A stretch of 64,000 nt of DNA from Kribbella qitaiheensis. GTDB taxonomy: Bacteria; Actinomycetota; Actinomycetes; Propionibacteriales; Kribbellaceae. Made by a program: the position numbers and the translations under genes. The stretch spans positions 372,001-436,000 of the forward strand of contig NZ_CP043661.1 in assembly GCF_014217565.1 (NCBI RefSeq), in the 5' to 3' direction. Shown here in pieces: positions 16,230 through 24,857 of the stretch. The notes below the pieces were generated by a model. The model worked only from the letters and a program-made list of their open reading frames with translations, ran no database searches and was not told the origin of the DNA. Position 1 is the stretch's first letter; the number at the start of each line of letters is the position of its first letter.

Positions 16230-17886
16230 GTGAAGAAGCTTGTCAACGGTGTGAGCGACGTGGTGCCCGAGATGCTGGCCGGGTTCGCGCTGGCCAACCC
16301 CGGGATCGTCGTCCTGGGTGACGGTGTGGTCGCCAGGGCCGATCGCGAAGAGCTCAGGCAACGCGGGCAGGTGGCGTTGATCTCCGGCGGCGGCGCTGGG
16401 CACGAGCCGGCTCATGCGGGGTATGTCGGGCCGGGCATGCTCACCGCGGCAGTCGCCGGTGACGTCTTCAGCTCGCCGTCCGCCGACGCCGTGCTGACCG
16501 CGATCCGGGCCGTCGGCGGCGAGGGCCGGCGTCCTGCTGATCGTGAAGAACTACACCGGCGACCGGCTCAACTTCGGCCTCGCCGCCGAGATCGCCCGCG
16601 GCGAAGGCATCCCGGTCCGGATGGTCGTGGTCGCCGACGACGCCGCGCTCGCCGACAGCGACGAGAACGCGGGTCGCCGCGGCCTTGCGGGAACCGTCCT
16701 GGTCCACAAGATTGCCAGCGCCGCCGCCGAAGCAGGCAAGCCGCTCGACGAGGTGGCCCAGGAAGCACTGGAGGCGGCGGGGTCCGTGGCGACGATGGGT
16801 GTCGCGTTGTCTGGCTGCACGGTCCCGGCGGCGGGTAAGCCGGGACTGGATCTCGGCCCGGACGAGATCGAGTGGGGCCTCGGCATTCACGGCGAACCGG
16901 GGGTCGAGCGCGGCAAGATCTCCTCCGCCGACGAAGTAGTCGATCGGCTTCTCCGGCATCTCGTCGCCGACCGGCAACTCAAGGCCGGTGACCGAGTGGT
17001 TCTGCTGGTCAACAACCTCGGCGGCACCCCGACGATGGAGCTCGGCATCATCGCCGGCCGCGCGGTCGCGTTCCTCGCCGGGCACGGGATCAAGCTCGAG
17101 CGGCTGTGGGTCGGCACGTTCCTCACCGCACTCGAGATGGCCGGCTGCTCGCTGTCCCTCGCGCGGGTCGACGACCACGTGCTCAGTCTGCTCGACGCTC
17201 CCTCCCAGACGAGTGCCTGGCCGACTCACCTCGGCAAGGTCTCGACCCACACCGAGGAGCCCCAGCCCCGCGTCGAGCCATCAGCACCCACTACGACAAT
17301 CGGCGATCACCTCAAGCTGCCGGTAGCTGCCGTCTGCAACGCCTTGATCGCGGCCGAACAAGAGCTGACCGACCTCGACCAGATCGTCGGCGACGGTGAC
17401 CTCGGCATCAGCCTCGCCCGCGGCGCCCGAGCTGTCCTCGACGGGCTGAACCAGTACGACGGCACCGACGACGCGACCGCGCTGCGCGGCATCGCCGGCA
17501 CAGTGCGCCGTACCGTTGGCGGCACCTCAGGTCCGCTCTACGCAGCCCTCGTACTTCGAACCGCCACGGCCCGCGCAGCCGGAAAGCCTTGGCCAGAAGC
17601 CTTTGCGGAGGGAGTGGACGCCATAGCCGAACTGGGCGGCGCGAAGATCGGCGACCGGACGATGCTCGACGCTCTCATCCCAGCCGTGGCCGCGTTGCGG
17701 ACCGGCGCACTGGGTGAGGCGGTTGCGGCAGCCAGGAAGGGCACAGATGAGACGGCGGGGATCATGGCCCGCCGGGGCAGGTCGAGCTACCTCGGTGATC
17801 GCGCGCTCGGCACGGTCGACCCCGGCGCCGAGGCGGTCGTCATCTGGCTCGAAGCCCTCGCAGACGTTCTGACCCCAGTCAGCTGA
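16230..17886 (+). pseudogene. Dihydroxyacetone kinase DhaK-DhaL fusion, one-base frameshift
   Basis: The gene encodes an ATP-dependent dihydroxyacetone kinase of about 551 residues. The DhaK part has ALISGGGAGHEPAHAGYVGPG, VKNYTGDRLNFGLA, the substrate His in GLGIHGEPG, and VNNLGGTPTMEL. The DhaL part has LDQIVGDGDLGISLARG, GTSGPLYAAL and ARRGRSSYLGDRALG. One extra G in the GGG at 16523-16525 moves the frame between AVGGE and AGVLLIVKNYTG. Everything else is intact. If the base is real, no kinase is made unless frameshifting occurs. The operator at 16186 precedes it. Confidence 0.9.
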
Positions 17887-17939
17887 ATCAACTTGCGAAG
17901 CCACCAATAGGCGCCGCGGATCGTGGCCTCGCTGCTCGG

Positions 17940-18278
17940 CCCAGGCCGGTCGGCAGCACGAAGCTGGACTTCAGCTTCCGCGGCGACTACCGCGACGACG
18001 TCCACGCGTCGACTGCGGCAGGTGCGGCGATCAACTTCACCTTCCGCGGTACTGCGGTGGACTGGGTCACGGCGCTGGCTCAGGACCAGGGTGAGGCCGA
18101 CGTCTACCTCGACGGCAAGGTCGTCACCAGGGTGAACCTGCACAGCGATGTGCGCGTCACCACCCGGCAGGTGTTCAGCAAGACCGGTCTGACGGATGCG
18201 CAGCACACGCTTCGCATCGTGAAGATCTCAGGTGACCAACTGCGGAACGACATGATCCGCTACACGCTGGCGAAGTAG
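17940..18278 (+). pseudogene. Secreted glycosidase C-terminal domain remnant
   Basis: The frame encodes GSTKLDFSFRGDYRDDVHAS, FTFRGTAVDWVTALAQDQGE, DVYLDGKVVTRVNL and LRIVKISGDQLRNDMIRYTL before a stop, with no start codon. This is the beta-sandwich module found after the catalytic domain in actinobacterial alpha-galactosidases and related glycosidases. It is followed by a strong terminator. With the N-terminal remnant at 13104 it suggests one gene that lost its middle. The stretch 17887-17939 shows nothing recognisable. Confidence 0.7.
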
Positions 18279-18295
18279 CTCCAGCAGGATGCTTC

Positions 18296-18324
18296 GGCGG
18301 GCCGGGAGATTCTCCCGGCCCGCC
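18296..18324 (+). terminator. Hairpin terminator after the glycosidase remnant
   Basis: GGCGGGCCGGGAGA pairs with TCTCCCGGCCCGCC, 14 bp with almost no loop, 18 bases after the stop of the glycosidase remnant. TT follows but no long T-run. Confidence 0.7.
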
Positions 18325-18391
18325 TTGGCGTTCAGCGCGCGTTGAGCTGGTGAAATGAGGGGGACCAGAACGGCGGCGAAGGAGTACGGGG

Positions 18392-19159
18392 ATGAGCGAG
18401 AAGGTCTGCATCGTGACGGGCGGCGGCGGTGCCCGGATCGGCAACGGGATCTGCCGGGCGCTGGCGGCCAAGGGCTGGACCGTGGTGGTCGCTGACCGGG
18501 ATGTGCCGGCCGCCTCGGCGGTGGCCGACGAGTTGCGCGGAGCGGGCGCAACCGCAGTACCGATGGCTTTGGACACCACCGATGCCGAATCGGTGCGGGA
18601 AGTGGTCGCCGCGACGATGAGCGAGTTCGGGCGACTCGACGGCCTGGTCAACAGTGCCGGGGTCGGAATGCGCAGGCACGGCGGCGAGGCGACGCCCGAA
18701 GAGTTCGACCGGGTGCATTCGATCAACTACCGCGGGCCGTGGAACTGCATCCGGGAGGTCCTGCCGATCATGCTGCGGAACGGCGGCGGCAGCATCGTCA
18801 ACATCGGGTCGGTGCACGCGGCCGGTGCCACCGAGACCTTCACCCTGTATGCCGCGACGAAGGCCGCGCTGACCGCCCTGACACGGGGGATCGCGCGGGA
18901 CTACGGGCTCCGGAACATCCGCTGCAACATCGTCCACCCCGGAGCGGTGGAGAGCCGCGGCAACGAGCACCTGCTGGCCGACTTTGTCGCAACCAAGCAG
19001 ATGCTTCCGCGAGCCGTCGAGGCGATCGACATCGGCAACGCGGTCGCCTTCCTACTCTCCCCGGAGGCCCGCGCCATCACCGGCATCGAACTCTTCGTCG
19101 ATGCCGGCACCACCGCCATGCTGTTCGAACAACTACGTCCGGGCGAGCATCAGGACTGA
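18392..19159 (+). CDS. SDR-family oxidoreductase
   Basis: A 255-residue short-chain dehydrogenase. It has TGGGGARIGNGICRAL at the cofactor site, the adenine-ring DTTDAESV motif, NSAGVG in place of NNAG, the catalytic Ser in VNIGSVHA, YAATKAA as YxxxK, and a C-terminal GIELFVDAGTTAML. The AAGGAG site is about ten bases upstream. It is a single gene, so its substrate cannot be guessed from context. Confidence 0.93.
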   Translation: MSEKVCIVTGGGGARIGNGICRALAAKGWTVVVADRDVPAASAVADELRGAGATAVPMALDTTDAESVREVVAATMSEFGRLDGLVNSAGVGMRRHGGEATPEEFDRVHSINYRGPWNCIREVLPIMLRNGGGSIVNIGSVHAAGATETFTLYAATKAALTALTRGIARDYGLRNIRCNIVHPGAVESRGNEHLLADFVATKQMLPRAVEAIDIGNAVAFLLSPEARAITGIELFVDAGTTAMLFEQLRPGEHQD

Positions 19160-19181
19160 TCAGCGGCCGGGGAGGCGCTCG

Positions 19182-19349
19182 CTAGGGCCGCAGCGGCATC
19201 GGGCAGATCGGTTCGGTGGCGGCGTCAGCCAGATCGTAGGCCACCATCGGGCACCGCTGGCAGTACAACAGCCCATCGCAGGGGTTGGTGACGAACTCGT
19301 GCTCGTGGATCGCTCGGTGACCGTTGTTCTCGTTCGACGATTCGGTCAC
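19182..19349 (-). CDS. Small cysteine-containing protein
   Basis: A 55-residue protein from a GTG with AGAGGA upstream. It carries NPCDGLLYCQRCPM and a further Cys in EPICPMP, so four cysteines could bind zinc or an iron-sulfur cluster. Similar small proteins accompany stress regulators in actinomycetes, but I do not recognise a named family. It is the last gene of the RsbQ-RsbP-ANTAR-STAS series. Confidence 0.55.
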   Translation of the reverse strand: MTESSNENNGHRAIHEHEFVTNPCDGLLYCQRCPMVAYDLADAATEPICPMPLRP

Positions 19350-19413
19350 GGTCCTCTTTCCCCAGGGAGGCTGCGGTCCGTCCCCGGTGCCCCGCCGGCG
19401 GATTTCCACGCAT

Positions 19414-19767
19414 CTACGCCGGATCGGCCGCCGCGTCCACGGCGGGTAGGTCGGCGCGGATGACGAGCAGCCGGTGCAGCATCGTCAGCTTGATCGTCGA
19501 CTCCAGCGCCGGCCGGAGCCGCGCCAGACACAGGCTGCCACCGGCATCCGCCGCCAGTTGGTGGAGCCGCACGAACGCCCCCAGGCCGCTGGAGTCGCAG
19601 AAGGCCAGCTCGGCCAGATCCAGGATCACCGAGCGGCCCGCCTCGGCCGCCGGCTGGACGACCGCCATCAGGTCGCTGATGGTGCCGAAGTCCAGCTCGC
19701 CGTGGACGCCGATCACGACGTCGGGCCCTCGGTCCAGCACCTCGACCGACAGCATCTCTTCACTCAC
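19414..19767 (-). CDS. STAS-domain anti-anti-sigma factor
   Basis: A 117-residue single STAS domain. It has VIGVHGELDFGTISDL at the N-terminal strand and FCDSSGLGAFVRLH, where the Ser after the Asp (about residue 59) is the phosphorylation site. Unphosphorylated antagonists bind anti-sigma kinases and free a SigB/SigF-type factor. A PP2C phosphatase two genes upstream is the natural activator. It overlaps the stop of the ANTAR gene by eight bases. Confidence 0.92.
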   Translation of the reverse strand: MSEEMLSVEVLDRGPDVVIGVHGELDFGTISDLMAVVQPAAEAGRSVILDLAELAFCDSSGLGAFVRLHQLAADAGGSLCLARLRPALESTIKLTMLHRLLVIRADLPAVDAAADPA

Positions 19768-20530
19768 TGTGCGTGCCTCTTAGCTTGCGGGTGTCGATCA
19801 ACTCCTGCGCGACGTCACGCAGTTTGGTGTTGTTCTGTTGTGAGTAGCGCTTGAGCATCTCGAACGCACGGACCTGGTCGGTGTCGAAGCGCTCCATCAG
19901 GATGCCCATCGCCTGCCCGACGAGCTTACGCGCGTCCACTGCGGCGGCCATGGCTTCACCATCCTGGGCCGAGGCGACGGCGATCGACGCGTGCCGGGCC
20001 AGGATGTGGGCGATCGCCTCGTCGTCGGCGCTGAAGGCGTTCGGCTCGGTGTTGAACAGCGACAGCACGCCGATGAGTTGCTGACTGATCCACATCGGCA
20101 CGTGCAGGTACGACCTGACCGGGTACCGCGTGACCTTGGCCGCCCAGGCCGGCCAGCGCGTCTCGGTCTCGACATCCACGACGTGTACGACGACGCCCTC
20201 GCTCAGAGCTGTCTGTAGCGGGCCCTCGCCGAGATCGAACTGCAACTGATAGATCGCGGTGACCAGCGGGTCGGTCACCGCCGCGATCTCGCGGCTGCCC
20301 CGCAGCGTGAGCGTGACGCCGGCGTAGGAACAGGCCTCCGCCTGGAGCGCGAACTGCACGACCGCCTCGACCGTCTCGTCCACGCCGGCAGCGTCGTGAA
20401 GCTCGATCGCGAGCCGGGCGAAGGCGTCCGCTCCGAGCGTCTCCGACGGGCCCATCTCAACGGACAGGGTCGGCTGCTCCACCTGGTAGCTCCTGACCTC
20501 GGGGGGCCGAGCTGACTGATCCATGGCCAT
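19760..20530 (-). CDS. GAF-ANTAR regulator
   Basis: A protein of about 256 residues. Residues 40-180 form a GAF domain (LQAEACSYAGVTLTLRG, FDLGEGPLQTALSEG, SYLHVPMWISQQLIGVLSLF). A C-terminal ANTAR domain follows (DARKLVGQAMGILMERFDTDQVRAF). It probably binds two-hairpin RNA and prevents termination in response to a signal. It lies between the RsbP-type phosphatase and the STAS gene, so it is likely part of the same stress response. Confidence 0.92.
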   Translation of the reverse strand: MAMDQSARPPEVRSYQVEQPTLSVEMGPSETLGADAFARLAIELHDAAGVDETVEAVVQFALQAEACSYAGVTLTLRGSREIAAVTDPLVTAIYQLQFDLGEGPLQTALSEGVVVHVVDVETETRWPAWAAKVTRYPVRSYLHVPMWISQQLIGVLSLFNTEPNAFSADDEAIAHILARHASIAVASAQDGEAMAAAVDARKLVGQAMGILMERFDTDQVRAFEMLKRYSQQNNTKLRDVAQELIDTRKLRGTHSE

Positions 20531-20572
20531 ACGATGCCTCCCCGCGAGTTCCGCTCCACCTGCGACGCGGAA

Positions 20573-21778
20573 TTAGAGCACAGACCGTTGCCTGACTGGA
20601 AGGGGAGCTCCCAGCGCCAGCAAGGCGGTGTCGTCCGCGAGGCGGGGGCCGAAGCCGGCCAGTACGGCGGAGAGTGCTTCGACGAGCGCGGCCGGTGACG
20701 TACCGGCGTACTGGGTGGCGAGTGTCCGCAAGGCCTCGGGGCCGTACAGATCACGCTTTCCGTTGACCCGCGCCTCGGTCAATCCGTCGGTGTAGAGCAG
20801 CAGCATGTCGCCCGGCCCGAGGGTGACGTCGGTCAGCGGAAACTGCGAGGACGGCAGGATGCCGATCAGCGTTCCGTCCTCGCTGAAAAGGAATTCGCAA
20901 CTGCCGTCAGCGCGGATCAGCAGGGGTGGCGGGTGGCCGCCCGATGCGAATCGGAGGGTGACTTCGCCCGTCTCGAGGTCGCTCCGCAGGGTCCCGAAGA
21001 CGGCCGTGCAGTAGCGCAGGTCGCCGCCGGCGTACCGCTCGTGCAGTACTGCGTTCAGGGTGCCCAGCGCGGCGGTCGGGTCGTGCATCGCGGCAGCTCG
21101 CAGGGTGTAGCGAGCGACCGAGGTCACCGCGGCGGCGGTGGGACCCTTGCCGCACACATCGCCGAGGAAGAAACCCCAGCATTCGCTCTCGATGGCGAAG
21201 ACGTCGTAGAAGTCGCCGCCGAGCTGGTCGGGCGAAGCGGTGTGGTAGTACGCGGCGGTGGCCAGACCCGGTACGTCGGGAATAGTGGCCGGTAGCAACG
21301 ACTGTTGGAGGACGGCAAGCGCGTCCTGCAGTCTGGCGCGGTCACCCTCGGCCTGCCGCCGGGCCGCTTCGGCCGCCTTCCGCTCGCGCAGCAGTTCCTC
21401 TTCGTACGCACGCCGGATCCGCGCGTCGAAGACCGTGGTACGGACCAGGACGGGACCGCCGGCGTCGTCGTACTTGACGACCGACGACACCAGGACCGGT
21501 ATCCGGCCGCCGCCGTCCCGCTTCAGCTCCAGGGCGACTCCGCCGACCTCGCCCTGCATGCGTAACAGGGGAGCGAAGTGCGTCTTGTGGTAGAGCTTGC
21601 CGCCGACGGTGAGCAGGTCGACGAACCGGAGCCGTCCTACCACCGCGTCCCGGGGCAGACCGAGCCAATCGAGCAAGGTGTTGTTGACCTTGACGATCGT
21701 GCCGTCCATCGACGTCGTGAGCTGGCCACAAGGGGCGGCCTCGTACGCCTCCTCGTCACTGTCCACCTGCACTGTCAC
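20573..21778 (-). CDS. rsbP: PAS-PP2C phosphatase (RsbP-like)
   Basis: A 401-residue protein. An N-terminal PAS domain (APCGQLTTSMDGTIVKVNNT, DWLGLPRDAVVGRLRFVDLL) is followed by a short coiled coil rich in Arg, Ala and Glu (residues 130-170). A PP2C/SpoIIE phosphatase domain ends the protein (DQLGGDFYDVFAI, FFLGDVCGKGPTAAAVTS, FASGGHPPPLLI, MLLLYTDGLTEAR, ADDTALLALG). This matches RsbP, which dephosphorylates the STAS antagonist under energy stress. Its start follows the RsbQ stop after one base. Confidence 0.92.
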   Translation of the reverse strand: MTVQVDSDEEAYEAAPCGQLTTSMDGTIVKVNNTLLDWLGLPRDAVVGRLRFVDLLTVGGKLYHKTHFAPLLRMQGEVGGVALELKRDGGGRIPVLVSSVVKYDDAGGPVLVRTTVFDARIRRAYEEELLRERKAAEAARRQAEGDRARLQDALAVLQQSLLPATIPDVPGLATAAYYHTASPDQLGGDFYDVFAIESECWGFFLGDVCGKGPTAAAVTSVARYTLRAAAMHDPTAALGTLNAVLHERYAGGDLRYCTAVFGTLRSDLETGEVTLRFASGGHPPPLLIRADGSCEFLFSEDGTLIGILPSSQFPLTDVTLGPGDMLLLYTDGLTEARVNGKRDLYGPEALRTLATQYAGTSPAALVEALSAVLAGFGPRLADDTALLALGAPLPVRQRSVL

Positions 21779-21779
21779 T

Positions 21780-22604
21780 TCAGGGCCGCGACACTGCTTG
21801 TCGTTTCAGGCCCGCAAGAAAGTCTGTGATGGCCCTGTTGGTGGCGTCGGGGGCCGACAGGTGTGGGCAGTGCCCGGCGGCATCCAAGGTGACGAGAGTG
21901 GACCCCTCGACGGCCGTCCGTACGTAGGCGCCGACCTGGCGCGGTGCGATGACGTCCTCGGCCGACTCGAGGATCAACGTCGGCACCCGGACCGCTGCCA
22001 GGTCCGCGCGGGAGTCGGACAGGAACGTCGTCCGGGCGAAGACCCGGGCCATCGCGGGATCGGTGGCGCAGAAGCTGTTGGTCAGCTCCTCGCCGAGGTC
22101 GGGGCGGTCCGGTGTACCCATGATGACCGGTGCCATCGCGGCCGACCAGCCGAGATAGTTCGACTCCAGCGAGCTGAGCAGCTCGTCGATGTCCTCGACG
22201 CTGAATCCGCCCTTGTAGTCACCGTCGTCCACGTAGCAGGGGGAAGGGGCGACCATCACCAGCGCGCCGATCCGCTCCGGCGCCTGCTGGGCGGCCAGTA
22301 CGCCGATCATCGCGCTGACCGAGTGCCCGACGAACACGGCGTCGGTCAGCTCGAGCGCGGCGCAGACCTCGACGACATCTTCGGCGTATCCGCTGAGCGA
22401 GGAGTAGCGCGGTTCGTCGAACGCGGTCAGGTCGGACCGGCCGGAACCGACGTAGTCGAAGAGCACCACCCGGTACTCCGGCGCCAGGGCGGGGACGGTC
22501 AGCCGCCACATGTTCTGGTCGCATCCGAACCCATGAGCCAGCACCACGGCCGGGCCGGCCGGATTACCGGTGACCACGACGTGGTTCCTGCGCAAGATGT
22601 CCAC
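21780..22604 (-). CDS. rsbQ: RsbQ-like alpha/beta hydrolase
   Basis: A 274-residue hydrolase. It has the oxyanion motif AHGFGCDQNMW and the full triad: Ser95 in GHSVSAM, Asp217 in ESAEDVIA and His245 in AAGHCPHL. RsbQ is required to activate the PAS phosphatase RsbP, probably by supplying or processing a hydrophobic ligand for the PAS domain; it is also a relative of karrikin/strigolactone receptors. Position directly upstream of rsbP and length both agree with this. It heads a five-gene operon ending at 19182. Confidence 0.92.
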   Translation of the reverse strand: MDILRRNHVVVTGNPAGPAVVLAHGFGCDQNMWRLTVPALAPEYRVVLFDYVGSGRSDLTAFDEPRYSSLSGYAEDVVEVCAALELTDAVFVGHSVSAMIGVLAAQQAPERIGALVMVAPSPCYVDDGDYKGGFSVEDIDELLSSLESNYLGWSAAMAPVIMGTPDRPDLGEELTNSFCATDPAMARVFARTTFLSDSRADLAAVRVPTLILESAEDVIAPRQVGAYVRTAVEGSTLVTLDAAGHCPHLSAPDATNRAITDFLAGLKRQAVSRP

Positions 22605-22647
22605 CCCGCCATCCTCGCAGTTACCGCGGCGGGTAGGGCCCCACGGG

Positions 22648-22857
22648 TTACTCGTTGCGTTTGCGATGGGTGATCACCACCAGGTCCACCACGGCGACGA
22701 CCGCGAACCCCACCGCCGCGACGACGAACGGCACCGGCACCTTCAACACCACGAAGGCGACCGCCGCGCAGCCACAGACAACAAGCCCGAAGGCGGCCAG
22801 CACCATCCGCAGCGTCAACGCACTACGCGGTGCCGGGGGAGTACCTCTGTCCGCCAT
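22648..22857 (-). CDS. Small two-helix membrane protein (DUF6343-like)
   Basis: A 69-residue protein. A short Arg/Pro-rich start with RSALTLRMVLAAFGL is followed by two membrane helices (LVVCGCAAVAFVVL and PFVVAAVGFAVVAVVDLVVI) and a basic tail (THRKRNE). It resembles the DUF6343 family of actinobacterial small membrane proteins. The role is unknown. It may be the first gene read toward rsbQ. Confidence 0.65.
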   Translation of the reverse strand: MADRGTPPAPRSALTLRMVLAAFGLVVCGCAAVAFVVLKVPVPFVVAAVGFAVVAVVDLVVITHRKRNE

Positions 22858-22966
22858 GTCTTATCCGGTGACACCTGTCCGGTGGTCCCAAACCCTGAGC
22901 CTATGCTGGGGGCGTGTCCACGGAGTGAACCTGGCGGTTCGCGGCTCAGAGCGTCAGTTACCATAG

Positions 22967-22985
22967 TTAGGTAAGGCTTACCTAA
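22967..22985. promoter_or_regulatory. Iron box (IdeR/DtxR operator)
   Basis: TTAGGTAAGGCTTACCTAA is a perfect 19-bp palindrome that matches the IdeR/DtxR consensus. It ends 17 bases before the likely start of the FprA-type reductase, so Fe-loaded IdeR would block transcription. The reductase is therefore expected to be induced by iron shortage. Confidence 0.9.
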
Positions 22986-23002
22986 TTATGGACTGGGAGA
23001 TC

Positions 23003-24352
23003 ATGAGAGACCTCCGTGTCGCCGTTGTTGGCGCCGGGCCTGCGGGTATCTATGCGGCCGACATTCTGACCAAGGAGCACGACGGAGCCCACGTCGACCT
23101 GATCGAACGGCTGCCCGCGCCGTTCGGGCTGGTCCGGTACGGCGTGGCGCCGGACCACCCGCGGATCAAGGAGATCATCAAGGCGCTGCACCGCGTCGTC
23201 GGCCGGGACCGGATCCGGTTCCTCGGCAACGTCGAGTACGGCGTCGACCTCAAGCTCGACGACCTGCGCCGGCACTACGACGCCGTCATCTTCGCGACCG
23301 GAGCCATCAGTGACCGCGAGCTCGACATCCCAGGCATCGACCTGCCCGGCAACCATGGTGCCGCCGACTTCGTCAGCTGGTACGCGGGTCATCCCGACGT
23401 ACCGCGGGACTGGTCGCTGGATGCTCGCCAGGTCGCTGTCATCGGAGCCGGCAATGTCGCGCTCGACGTGGCCAGGATGCTGGCCAAGCCGGCGGACGAG
23501 CAGCTCAGCACCGAGATCGCGGACAACGTCTACCAGGGTCTGAAAGCGAACCAGGCCACGGATGTCCACGTCTTCGCCCGGCGCGGACCGGCCCAGATCA
23601 AGTTCACCCCGATGGAACTGCGCGAGCTCTCGCACTCCCCGGCGGTGGACGTGATCGTGCACCCCGAGGGCTTCGAGATCGACGAGGCGAGCCAGCGGGC
23701 GATCAATTCGAACAAGGGCACCCGCCTGATGGTCGACACGCTGCTGAAGTACCTCGAGGCGGAGCCGACCGGAGCCGAACACCGCATCCATATCCACCTG
23801 TGCCACGCGCCGGTCGAGGTGCTGGGTGCTGAGCGGGTCGAGGGATTGCGCACCGAGCGCACTGAATTGCAGGGCGACGGCACCGTCCGCGGCACCGGCG
23901 AGTACGTCGATACGCCGGTGCAGGCGGTCTACCGCGCGGTCGGGTATCTCTCCTCGCACCTGCCCGGGCTCCCGTTCGATCACCAGGCCGGTGTGATGAC
24001 CAACGACCGCGGCCGGGTGCTCGACCTGGATGACGTGCCGCTGGCCGGCCTGTACGTCACGGGCTGGATCAAGCGCGGCCCGATCGGCCTGATCGGGCAC
24101 ACCAAGTCGGATGCGGCCGAGACGATCGCGAGCCTGCTCGCCGATCTCGACGGGCTGCCGCGGCCGGAGGTGTCCGATCCCGACGCGATTCTCAAGCATC
24201 TCGCCGACCGCGGTGCGACCGTCGTCGACGCCGACGGCTGGTCCCGCCTGGACGCCCACGAGCTCGCACTCGGTCAGGGCCAGGGGCGCGAGCGGATCAA
24301 GGTCGTGCCCCGCGAGGAGATGATCCGGGCAGCCGGCCCGACTGAGGAATGA
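23003..24352 (+). CDS. fprA: Ferredoxin-NADP reductase (FprA type)
   Basis: A 449-residue flavoprotein of the adrenodoxin-reductase family. The FAD site is VAVVGAGPAGIYAADIL, followed by PFGLVRYGVAPDHP. The NADPH site is VAVIGAGNVALDVARML with the downstream ARRGPAQIKF. The C-terminal TGWIKRGPIGLIGHTKSDA is typical. It passes electrons between NADPH and ferredoxins. The ATG at 23003 with GGGAG is preferred; an ATG at 22988 lies against the iron box. Control by IdeR suggests supply of electrons for iron-sulfur or siderophore reactions. Confidence 0.95.
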   Translation: MRDLRVAVVGAGPAGIYAADILTKEHDGAHVDLIERLPAPFGLVRYGVAPDHPRIKEIIKALHRVVGRDRIRFLGNVEYGVDLKLDDLRRHYDAVIFATGAISDRELDIPGIDLPGNHGAADFVSWYAGHPDVPRDWSLDARQVAVIGAGNVALDVARMLAKPADEQLSTEIADNVYQGLKANQATDVHVFARRGPAQIKFTPMELRELSHSPAVDVIVHPEGFEIDEASQRAINSNKGTRLMVDTLLKYLEAEPTGAEHRIHIHLCHAPVEVLGAERVEGLRTERTELQGDGTVRGTGEYVDTPVQAVYRAVGYLSSHLPGLPFDHQAGVMTNDRGRVLDLDDVPLAGLYVTGWIKRGPIGLIGHTKSDAAETIASLLADLDGLPRPEVSDPDAILKHLADRGATVVDADGWSRLDAHELALGQGQGRERIKVVPREEMIRAAGPTEE

Positions 24353-24393
24353 ACCGGGTACCTTCTCGACCTCCGGACGGTCGATGACCCCCT

Positions 24394-24423
24394 GCATACC
24401 TAGTATCTAGATACCGAGTATGC
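24394..24423. promoter_or_regulatory. Extended palindrome, candidate operator
   Basis: The 30-base site has the form GCATAC-N3-GTATCTAGATAC-N3-GTATGC, with a perfect 12-bp core palindrome and matching outer 6-mers. It lies about 30 bases before the secreted protein gene and probably overlaps its promoter. The regulator is unknown. Confidence 0.55.
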
Positions 24424-24453
24424 AGTCGGGGTATCGACCTACCGAGGAGAGAC

Positions 24454-24846
24454 ATGAACAGACGAGTTGCCATCGTTTCCGCACTGGCCGTCGCGACCCT
24501 GGCCGGGGCTCCGCTGGCCGCCCAGGCGGCGCCGGCACGCCCCTCCGCCCAGGTGGATCAGCCGTACACGCACCTGGTCACCGGCCATACCTGGAGCACC
24601 GGGGGTACGTACATCTCCCACGGCGGTGACATCAAGCTGAAGCTGACCACCCTCCCGAAGACCACCGACGTCCTCGTCGAGGACTGTGAGAGCGGCGGGG
24701 ATCTGGGCGACGTCCAGGCCTTCACGAAGAAGGCCCCCAGCCACGTGCTGGCGACCGACGTACCGGCGGGGACCTGCGTGCTGATCCTCTTCCAGTCGCA
24801 TGCGAAGAGCGGCGCCTACCAGGTCAAGGGCACTCTCAGCTACTGA
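24454..24846 (+). CDS. Small secreted protein of unknown function
   Basis: A 130-residue protein with a clear signal peptide (MNRRVAIVSALAVATLAGAP, cleaved after AQA). The mature part of about 100 residues has two cysteines (VEDCESGG and GTCVLILF) likely joined by a disulfide, and beta-strand-rich composition. The GAGGAGAG ribosome site is six bases upstream. No family is recognised. The strong palindrome upstream implies tight regulation. Confidence 0.8.
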   Translation: MNRRVAIVSALAVATLAGAPLAAQAAPARPSAQVDQPYTHLVTGHTWSTGGTYISHGGDIKLKLTTLPKTTDVLVEDCESGGDLGDVQAFTKKAPSHVLATDVPAGTCVLILFQSHAKSGAYQVKGTLSY

Positions 24847-24857
24847 TCCGGCTCGGG

